Shown here: piece after piece, positions 32,298 to 38,255 of the stretch
Position numbering within the stretch: the first letter of the stretch is position 1
Layout of the letters: each line of letters opens with the position of its first letter
From: a bacterium
GTDB lineage: Bacteria > Cyanobacteriota > Vampirovibrionia > Gastranaerophilales > Gastranaerophilaceae
Length of the DNA stretch: 38,255 nt
NCBI GenBank assembly: GCA_017396695.1
Contig: JAFQLC010000012.1
Coordinates: forward strand, 1-38,255
Direction: 5' to 3'
Position numbers and translations under genes: made by a program
Notes under the pieces: model-generated
Told to the model about the DNA's origin: nothing
What the model saw: the letters and a program-made list of their open reading frames with translations, nothing else
Database searches by the model: none

Positions 32298-33032
32298 GTG
32301 TCTAAAATTATGAAAAAAGATTTGCAAAACGAATTTTTATCAACAATAACTCACGAAATAAGAACACCGTTAACAAGTATTAAAGGGTTCTCCCAAACCT
32401 TGCAAGATAATTGGGATAAAATTGGTGACGAACAAAAAAAGAAATTTATAAAAATTATCGAAGAGCAATCTGAAAGGCTAATTAAGCTTATCGAAAATGT
32501 TTTGAATGTTGCAAAAATTGATTCAAATAATGAAAATATTGTGCCCAAAAAAGTTAATTTAAATCAAATTGCAAAAAAAGTAATTGAACTTACAAAAATT
32601 AACCACAAAGAACATAACTTCGAAACAAACCTTGCATCTGGCGAGCTATGCGCCCTTGCGGACACGGATTTTTGCGAACAAATTTTAGTGAATATTTTAG
32701 AAAATGCGTGCAAATATTCTCCAAAAAATACAACTGTTAAAATTTCAACTGGCACAAAAGAAAATAATGCCTATGTTTCAATTCAAGATGAAGGCGAAGG
32801 AATAGAAGAAAATCAATTACCTAAAATTTTTGATAAATTTTTTAGAGTAGATAATTATCTCACTTCAAAAGCGCAAGGAAGTGGGCTTGGGCTTTACATT
32901 GCGCAGAATTTAGCGCATAAAATGAATGGTGAAATTAAAGTTGAAAGCTCAACGCAAAATAACAAAGGAACAGTGTTCACGCTCTATTTGCCAGTTTTTG
33001 AAATAGAGAATTTTACAAGGAAGGATATGTAA
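32298..33032 (+). CDS. Sensor-less histidine kinase
   Basis: 244 aa (GTG 32298; an ATG at 32310 is the alternative, and AAGGA at 32291-32295 fits neither perfectly). The HisKA phospho-acceptor box FLSTITHEIRTPLTSIKGF with H19 begins almost at once, so there is no membrane or input domain. The HATPase_c domain is intact: N box NILENACKYSP, G1 DEGEGIEE, F box FDKFFRVD, G2 GSGLGLYIAQNL. The kinase should be soluble and active. Its signal must come from a partner protein, and the gene order suggests the phosphoesterase-like protein or the regulator. Its stop overlaps the regulator's ATG (TAATG). Confidence 0.9.
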   Translation: MSKIMKKDLQNEFLSTITHEIRTPLTSIKGFSQTLQDNWDKIGDEQKKKFIKIIEEQSERLIKLIENVLNVAKIDSNNENIVPKKVNLNQIAKKVIELTKINHKEHNFETNLASGELCALADTDFCEQILVNILENACKYSPKNTTVKISTGTKENNAYVSIQDEGEGIEENQLPKIFDKFFRVDNYLTSKAQGSGLGLYIAQNLAHKMNGEIKVESSTQNNKGTVFTLYLPVFEIENFTRKDM

Positions 33033-34324
33033 TGTACGCTGCCACTTGTCTAATTGTTTCAAAAAGAAAAGAGCTATCGATTAAACACAGGAAAATAATC
33101 GAAAATATGGGGCATAATGTGCTAATTACATCCGCTCTTGATAAAATGTTCGAAGAAATTAAGTCATCTGAGCCTGAAGTTATTTTTCTATCTGACACAA
33201 TTTGTGAAAATTTTACAGAACTCATCAAGCAAATAAAAATTTTAACTTACAACTATTCTCCCGTAATTATTGCAATTTCTAAATCCTCAAACTTAGAAGA
33301 TAAACTTGAAATTTTAGAACACGGTGCAGATGAATGCTTTGGTGAAGAAACAACTTCGCAAGAATTTAGAGCAAGGCTAAATGCGCATCTAAGAAGATAT
33401 ATTGAAAACTCCATAAATCACTCTACTGGGCTAATTGGAGAAAAATTAGGGCTTAAAAATCTAAGAAGAATAATTAAAAAACAACCATATTCTTCAATTT
33501 TAAAAATAGAAATCGAAAATTTTGCGCCATACAAAGAAATTTATGGCGAAATTGCTCATGGAAAGGTTATGCAAACGCTTGGGGCACTTGTAAATTCAAC
33601 ATTTGGCACAGAAGATTTTATTGCACATCTTCAAAATGATAATTTTATTTTAATTACAAACCCAATGAAATCTGAAAAAATCGCCTCATTCCTTGCTTTT
33701 GCGTTTGATAATATGATTGATAAATTTTATTCAAAACAAGATTTTGAAAACAAGTTTATAAAATATTTTTCAGATGGTATGCCAGAGTGTAAAATCCCTC
33801 TAATGAAATTAAACATAGGAATTATAAATCTTGATGGCGCAAGCACAAAAGGCGAAAAAGAAATTCTTGGCACACTTGGCGAGCTTACAAAAATTTGCTC
33901 AATGTCTAAAAATTCAACCTACATAATAGATAGAACAAAACTTCAAGGCGAAACAGCGCAAGCAAAAGTAAAAAACAGAGTTTTAATTTATGAACCAGAT
34001 GAAGCGCTTTCATATCTTATTCAAGCGGGTTGCGAATTGAAATCATTAGAGGGTAAAACTATTGAAAATTTGAATAAAATTGAAGAAAATTTAAAAGATT
34101 TTGACCCAAACATTGTCATTTTAGATTTTGAAGATAAAAGTCAAAAACAAAAATTTATAAAAATCGTTCAAGCAATAAAAAATCATAACCAAGAAATAAA
34201 AATAATTTTCACATCATCTGATAGAAGCAAAACCGAAGTTTTCGCATCTGGTGCTGATTTATACCTTCCAAAACCTTACGAAATCAAAACTCTTTTTAGT
34301 TGGGTTGATAAATTTTTGAAATAA
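33032..34324 (+). CDS. REC - degenerate GGDEF - REC response regulator
   Basis: 430 aa. Residues 1-120 look like a receiver domain that has lost key residues: the phospho-acceptor region reads IFLSDT (S54 D55), and no clear KP motif follows. Residues about 130-300 have the size and pattern of a GGDEF domain (STGLIGEKLGLKNLRRII, then EIENFAPYKEIYG), but the signature loop reads QNDNF (201-205), so no diguanylate cyclase activity is expected. Residues 315-430 form a normal receiver: acidic pair E321/D323, D365 (IVILDFED), S395 region (IIFTSSD) and K413 (YLPKPYE). Strong AAGGAAGGA binding site; translationally coupled to the kinase. Confidence 0.82.
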   Translation: MYAATCLIVSKRKELSIKHRKIIENMGHNVLITSALDKMFEEIKSSEPEVIFLSDTICENFTELIKQIKILTYNYSPVIIAISKSSNLEDKLEILEHGADECFGEETTSQEFRARLNAHLRRYIENSINHSTGLIGEKLGLKNLRRIIKKQPYSSILKIEIENFAPYKEIYGEIAHGKVMQTLGALVNSTFGTEDFIAHLQNDNFILITNPMKSEKIASFLAFAFDNMIDKFYSKQDFENKFIKYFSDGMPECKIPLMKLNIGIINLDGASTKGEKEILGTLGELTKICSMSKNSTYIIDRTKLQGETAQAKVKNRVLIYEPDEALSYLIQAGCELKSLEGKTIENLNKIEENLKDFDPNIVILDFEDKSQKQKFIKIVQAIKNHNQEIKIIFTSSDRSKTEVFASGADLYLPKPYEIKTLFSWVDKFLK

Positions 34325-34715
34325 TGTTACAAAATTAACATTTTTGCCAAAACAACAAATTTTCCATGCCTGAACATGCTCATTTTTCGTATGTTTTTCA
34401 CGAAAATAAAATTTTTACAACCAATAGAGGGTTTTTTGAAAATATTTGTTAACATTTTGCAAAAAAAGTGTTAAAATACACTTGTGATAGATAGTTAGAA
34501 GTATCGTTTGAAAATTCCTTTTTTATATTGTGCACAAAGGGTTTCAGGCATATTTCAAAAAAGAAAAGCCAAAGGCTAATTTAAGAATAATTATGTTTTT
34601 GTAACAAATTATGAATTTTTACAAAAAAATAGTTACTTTATTAGCTTTGTGGGAACAAGTTAGTTTATATGGTGTGAAATCATATAGAATCGGTGGTTCT
34701 GGGCAAAGATAGTTA
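34325..34715 (+). promoter_or_regulatory. 391-nt intergenic region: promoter and long leader
   Basis: No gene is seen here. A good promoter is present: TTAACA (34449-34454), 17 nt, TAAAAT (34472-34477). It implies a leader of about 230 nt before ATG 34716. The leader has short inverted repeats, atatg/catat (about 34667-34685) and agaa/ttct around 34686-34700, but no riboswitch class I can recognise. The ribosome binding site before 34716 is weak. The first ~110 nt contain nothing recognisable. Confidence 0.45.
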
Positions 34716-37700
34716 ATGTATAACAATCCATTTTCAATTAAATCTTCAGGTTATTCAGCAAGCGGATTTTCAGCACTTGCTAATGCCTATGCAAAAATTA
34801 ATACAAAAAAACAACTATTTAGCGCAATAAACAATGGTGCTTTCAACTTTGGTGTGGGTGGAGGCTCAAGCTCACTAAACGACCTTTTAGCACAACTTGC
34901 AGCATTTATGCAAAACCAAACTGGCAACAACGCTGCAGGTAGTTTATTGTCAAGCAAATTAAGCCCTTCAGGCTCTTCTGGAATGACCATGAAGGACTTT
35001 GAAAATCTTGTTAATCAATTACTTGAAAATGAAGATTTATACAAAGAACTTGAAAAAGTTGGTTATGGACTAGATGCCCCCACAATAACTGATATCACAA
35101 ACAAATTCGTTGGCAGTATTGGCGGAACTTCAAGCGAATTATATAACAGCTTGAGTTCTTATTTAGACAATCTCCAACAAGCATCAACTCTGCTCAATAT
35201 CGCAGAATCCGCTCTTAGTGCAAAAGAAAATGCTAAGAGTATGTTAAACATCATTGATAACCTAACCCAAACCATCAACAACCTCACTGAAACAACAAAT
35301 AGAGGCAATGTTCAAAGCACAATTAACAATTTAATTAAAGAACTTTTCGACACTAAAAATACCACAACAGGGCTTAGTGGCGATAACATTTTTGGCGAAA
35401 CAGATACAACTATCAAAATCACAACTGGTTCACAAAACGTGGGCTACAATCAAACCGATTACGAAAATGCTCAAACCCAAATCACAACGCCAACAGGCAC
35501 TTCTGGGATGACTGCTCTTCAAGCACAAAAAGAAGGCTACACAGTTGTTAGAAGTACCGAAGAATTTTTAAATGCCATAAACAAAGCGGAAAAAGCTGCA
35601 GTAGAAAAAGGCGAAACAACAATTGACACTAAAATCATGCTTTTTGCGGATATTGACCTATCTGAGGCTGATTTTGATGGCATCGGGAAATATACAACAA
35701 CAGATGCTGAAGGCAACGAAGTAACCACAACTCTCACATTTATAGGTATTTTAGATGGTAATGGTTACTCAATCAAAAATCTTAACCTTGATGCAACAGA
35801 TGAAAATTATGTTGGGCTTATTGCAAAAACAGGCTCTAAAACAGTGACAGAAAAAGTAGATGGTGAAGATGTCACAAAAACAGTTAACGCCGAAGTTAAA
35901 AACTTAACACTTGAAAATGTTACAGTTAAAGGTGGAGACTACACTGGTGCTCTCATTGGTTCTGCAAGCAACACAAACATTACAAACATTACAATAAAAG
36001 ACACAACAAACGAACAAACGGCGAACCAAATTTCAGGCGGTAACTATACAGGCGGGCTTGTTGGTAATCTTGAAAATTCAACTGTTGAAAAAGTGAATGC
36101 AATTGTGAATGTTGCTGCCTCAAATGCTAATGCAGGTGGCATAGCTGGTGTTGCAACAAATTCTAGCTTTGAAAATGTGACAGTTGCAGGCACTCTTCTG
36201 GCATCGGGCGATGCAACAATCGCTGAAGGTGGAAAACTTGGTGTTGGCGGGCTTGTTGGGCTTATGTCTGGAAGCTCAGATAAAGCCTATATCAAAAATT
36301 CATACGCAAATGTAGATATCACAAGAGCTGGCATACTCACAGTTACAGGTGAAAACTATTTTGAAGGCACTGGCGGTCTTGTTGGTGTCGCAATGGGCAC
36401 ATCTGCAGAAAATTCTGAAGTTCAAATTCTAAATTCTTATGCAACAGGCTCAGTTTCAAACGCAATAGAATACACAGGTGACCTTGGCGATTATTTTGCA
36501 GGGCATTCTGCATCAGCTGGCCTTGTGGGCTATGGCTACGAGCTCATTGTTGAAAATTCATATGCAAAAGGCGATGTTTTTGCTAGTACTGAAACCACAA
36601 TGATAGATAGAGTTGAGCAAGAAGTGAAATTGAATGCCCAAAACTCTGCAGGTGGTTTAATTGGTGTTTTAGAAACAGGTAATGTTACAGCATCTTATTC
36701 AACTGGCGATGTTAACTCAAATAACTACGCAGGCGGTTTAATTGGTTATGCATCAGGCGATGTTGCAGTTGACAGCTCTTTTGCAAAAGGCGATGTTGTA
36801 ACAGGTGCTACAGGCATAGCTTCAGGCGGTTTAATTGGTGCAACAGCAGGCACCGCAAATGTTACGCAAGCGGATACTACAAATTATACTTTAGTTTCAA
36901 CCGCAGATGAGCTTAAACAAGCGCTTTTAAACAATGAAAACGTAAAACTTACAAAAGATATCGACCTTTCAACCACAACAGATGGTTGGGTGGATATAAC
37001 CGACTATTCGGGCACATTTGATGGTCAAAACTTCACGCTTTCAAATCTTGAATATTCAGAAGGTCTTTTCGCTTCAACCAACGGTGCAACAATTAAAAAT
37101 GTAACTCTTGATAATTTCACAATTACAAATAGTTCAAGTAACTACACTGGCGCACTTGTAGGCGAAGCACATAACACAACAATAGATAACGTGCATGTTC
37201 AAGGTGGAACAGTTACACAAAGTGGTAGTTGTTACTACACTGGCGGGCTTGTGGGTTATGCGTACCATTCTGACATTTCAAATAGCTCATCTTCTGCCTC
37301 TGTTTCAGGGTACCAATACACTGGTGGGCTTGTGGGTTATGCTTCCTATGGCTCAATTTCATATTCATACTCAACTGGCAATGTTTCAGGAAGAAGTAGC
37401 TACACAGGTGGGTTTGTTGGGTATAGTGGTGATGCTGTAATTTCAAATTCATACTCATCAGGCACAGTTTCAAGCACAGGCACATATGTTGGCGGGTTTG
37501 TAGGTTCTAATTACGGAACAATAGCAAATAGTTACTACACAGGAAATAGTGTTACAACCACAAGCACAAATTCAGATAAAAACATTGGCGCATTTATTGG
37601 TTATCATAGTTCAAGTTATACTCTTTCTGACTGTGGGTATAATTCTAGCTTAACTATTGGTGCCGTAGATAGCAACTCTAATTCAAATGTTTCAGCATAT

Positions 37701-38255
37701 TCTGTTTCTGATTTATCAGATGAAATTTCATCAATTGAAGCAGGAATAATTCAAACTGTCGAAGTATCATCTGCAGATGAGCTCTTAAGCGCTCTTCAAA
37801 ACAATCAAAATGTCATCTTAACACAAAACATTGACCTCTCTGGTGTTACTTGGGCTAATATCACATACACTGGAGTGTTCGACGGTGCAGGCTTTACTAT
37901 CTCTAACCTAACTCACTCTGAAGGTTTATTTGAAAAAACATACGGCGCAACAATTAAAAATGTAACTCTTGATAATTTCACAATTTCAAATAGTTCAAGT
38001 GACTACACTGGCGCACTTGTAGGCAGAGCAGATAACGCAACAATAGATAACGTGCATGTTCAAGGTGGCTCAGTTACACAAAGTGGTAATTATAGATACA
38101 CTGGCGGGCTTGTGGGTTATGCAGACCTATCTGAAATCACAAATAGCTCATCTTCTGCTACTGTTTCAGGGTACCAATACACTGGTGGGCTTGTGGGTTA
38201 TGCTTCCTATGGCTCAATTTCATATTCATACTCAACTGGCAATGTTTCAGGAAGA
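34716..38255 (+). CDS. Large GLUG-repeat protein with flagellin-like N-terminal segment (5' part only)
   Basis: The frame is open from ATG 34716 to the window end (1,180 codons so far) and continues beyond. No signal peptide is visible. Residues about 155-228 resemble the flagellin D1 region (LNIAESALSAKENAKSMLNI, then VQSTINNLIKELF and LSGDNIFG) and parallel the flagellin-like protein at 362-1255 (INELLGELY, YDGANVFG). From about residue 275 come three modules. Each has an 'S-T/A-x-E-L/F-L' opening, a strand ending in DIDLS/NIDLS, GxFDGxGF-like turns and many GLUG repeats (YTGGLVGYA type), which build beta-helical surface proteins. The third module is cut by the window end. Likely an exported adhesin or a giant flagellin-like filament protein. 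Confidence 0.85.
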   Translation, partial: MYNNPFSIKSSGYSASGFSALANAYAKINTKKQLFSAINNGAFNFGVGGGSSSLNDLLAQLAAFMQNQTGNNAAGSLLSSKLSPSGSSGMTMKDFENLVNQLLENEDLYKELEKVGYGLDAPTITDITNKFVGSIGGTSSELYNSLSSYLDNLQQASTLLNIAESALSAKENAKSMLNIIDNLTQTINNLTETTNRGNVQSTINNLIKELFDTKNTTTGLSGDNIFGETDTTIKITTGSQNVGYNQTDYENAQTQITTPTGTSGMTALQAQKEGYTVVRSTEEFLNAINKAEKAAVEKGETTIDTKIMLFADIDLSEADFDGIGKYTTTDAEGNEVTTTLTFIGILDGNGYSIKNLNLDATDENYVGLIAKTGSKTVTEKVDGEDVTKTVNAEVKNLTLENVTVKGGDYTGALIGSASNTNITNITIKDTTNEQTANQISGGNYTGGLVGNLENSTVEKVNAIVNVAASNANAGGIAGVATNSSFENVTVAGTLLASGDATIAEGGKLGVGGLVGLMSGSSDKAYIKNSYANVDITRAGILTVTGENYFEGTGGLVGVAMGTSAENSEVQILNSYATGSVSNAIEYTGDLGDYFAGHSASAGLVGYGYELIVENSYAKGDVFASTETTMIDRVEQEVKLNAQNSAGGLIGVLETGNVTASYSTGDVNSNNYAGGLIGYASGDVAVDSSFAKGDVVTGATGIASGGLIGATAGTANVTQADTTNYTLVSTADELKQALLNNENVKLTKDIDLSTTTDGWVDITDYSGTFDGQNFTLSNLEYSEGLFASTNGATIKNVTLDNFTITNSSSNYTGALVGEAHNTTIDNVHVQGGTVTQSGSCYYTGGLVGYAYHSDISNSSSSASVSGYQYTGGLVGYASYGSISYSYSTGNVSGRSSYTGGFVGYSGDAVISNSYSSGTVSSTGTYVGGFVGSNYGTIANSYYTGNSVTTTSTNSDKNIGAFIGYHSSSYTLSDCGYNSSLTIGAVDSNSNSNVSAYSVSDLSDEISSIEAGIIQTVEVSSADELLSALQNNQNVILTQNIDLSGVTWANITYTGVFDGAGFTISNLTHSEGLFEKTYGATIKNVTLDNFTISNSSSDYTGALVGRADNATIDNVHVQGGSVTQSGNYRYTGGLVGYADLSEITNSSSSATVSGYQYTGGLVGYASYGSISYSYSTGNVSGR
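37081..37394 (+). repeat. Internal DNA repeat, copy A (861-bp period)
   Basis: This stretch recurs at 37942-38255, exactly 861 bp (287 codons) later, with scattered substitutions in the first part. The last 94 bp (37301-37394) are identical to 38162-38255. It encodes GLUG repeats. Confidence 0.9.
37942..38255 (+). repeat. Internal DNA repeat, copy B (861-bp period)
   Basis: Second copy of 37081-37394, running to the window edge, so the true length of the repeat is not visible. A weaker upstream match (around 36903 with 37773, offset 870) shows the whole ~290-codon module is duplicated. Confidence 0.9.

Noticed and set aside
33032..34324. Annotation as a diguanylate cyclase
   Set aside because: The signature loop reads QNDNF; the catalytic acidic residues are not preserved.
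34478..34715. A c-di-GMP riboswitch in the leader of the GLUG gene
   Set aside because: The conserved loops and tetraloop of the known class could not be found by eye.
37195..37485. Open frames in other frames and strand inside the GLUG gene
   Set aside because: They arise from the repeated codons of the GLUG modules; the frame from 34716 is continuous through this region.
35900..38255. Repetitive region considered as a CRISPR array or tandem minisatellite
   Set aside because: The repeats are codon-phased, of variable length and encode YTGGLVGYA-type units; there are no constant short repeats with unique spacers.

Overview
This is an AT-rich bacterial chromosome segment, almost fully coding. 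No tRNA, rRNA, CRISPR array or complete insertion sequence could be recognised. The best lineage hint is a DprA-like Rossmann protein (15719-16279) of a form otherwise familiar from cyanobacteria. It sits with flagellar genes, a heptosyltransferase-type glycosyltransferase (diderm envelope), rubrerythrin and a bifurcating-type flavoprotein subunit (anaerobic life), and no photosynthesis gene. I infer a non-photosynthetic cyanobacterial relative (Vampirovibrionia/Melainabacteria, perhaps a gut Gastranaerophilales). This is inference, not proof.

Layout. (1) 1-331: a 118-bp tandem repeat with strong hairpins. (2) 362-5915: flagellar block with an atypical flagellin, a Q/P-rich HEAT-like protein, a MerR-like coiled-coil protein, MotA, MotB, FliL and FliN. 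(3) 5928-9323: der, plsY and a malic enzyme with an inserted domain. (4) 9405-13479: rpsE-rpmD-rplO-secY-adk-map, the distal half of the spc ribosomal operon, cut off from its usual upstream genes. (5) 13515-16279, minus strand: rubrerythrin, pgi and the DprA-like gene. (6) 16399-18951: UvrD/PcrA helicase. (7) 19011-25094: small or unknown proteins, a phosphodiester glycosidase-type protein, the CsrA/FliW regulatory pair between TPR proteins, a small XRE regulator and a GT9 glycosyltransferase. (8) 25137-26947: a two-gene operon of a MetE/UroD-like methyltransferase and a CooC-like ATPase with a CxC motif. (9) 26949-31398, minus strand: an NfnA-like flavoprotein subunit, a 56-aa four-cysteine protein, LeuC, a nitrilase-family amidase and a PBP4-type peptidase. 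(10) 31465-34324: a secreted pseudo-phosphoesterase, a sensor-less histidine kinase and a REC/degenerate-GGDEF/REC regulator. (11) 34716 to the window end: the start of a very large GLUG-repeat protein whose N-terminal part carries a flagellin-like segment and which has no signal peptide.

How they fit together. Motility is the recurring theme: stator and switch genes at the left, FliW/CsrA (the post-transcriptional flagellin switch) in the middle, and at the right an apparent giant flagellin-like adhesin preceded by an unusual signalling cassette. The most novel candidates are the GLUG/flagellin-like protein, the signalling cassette built partly from apparently dead enzymes, the MetE-like/CooC-like operon, the insert-bearing malic enzyme, and a recurring -10 box placed 6-7 nt before an ATG that suggests leaderless mRNAs.
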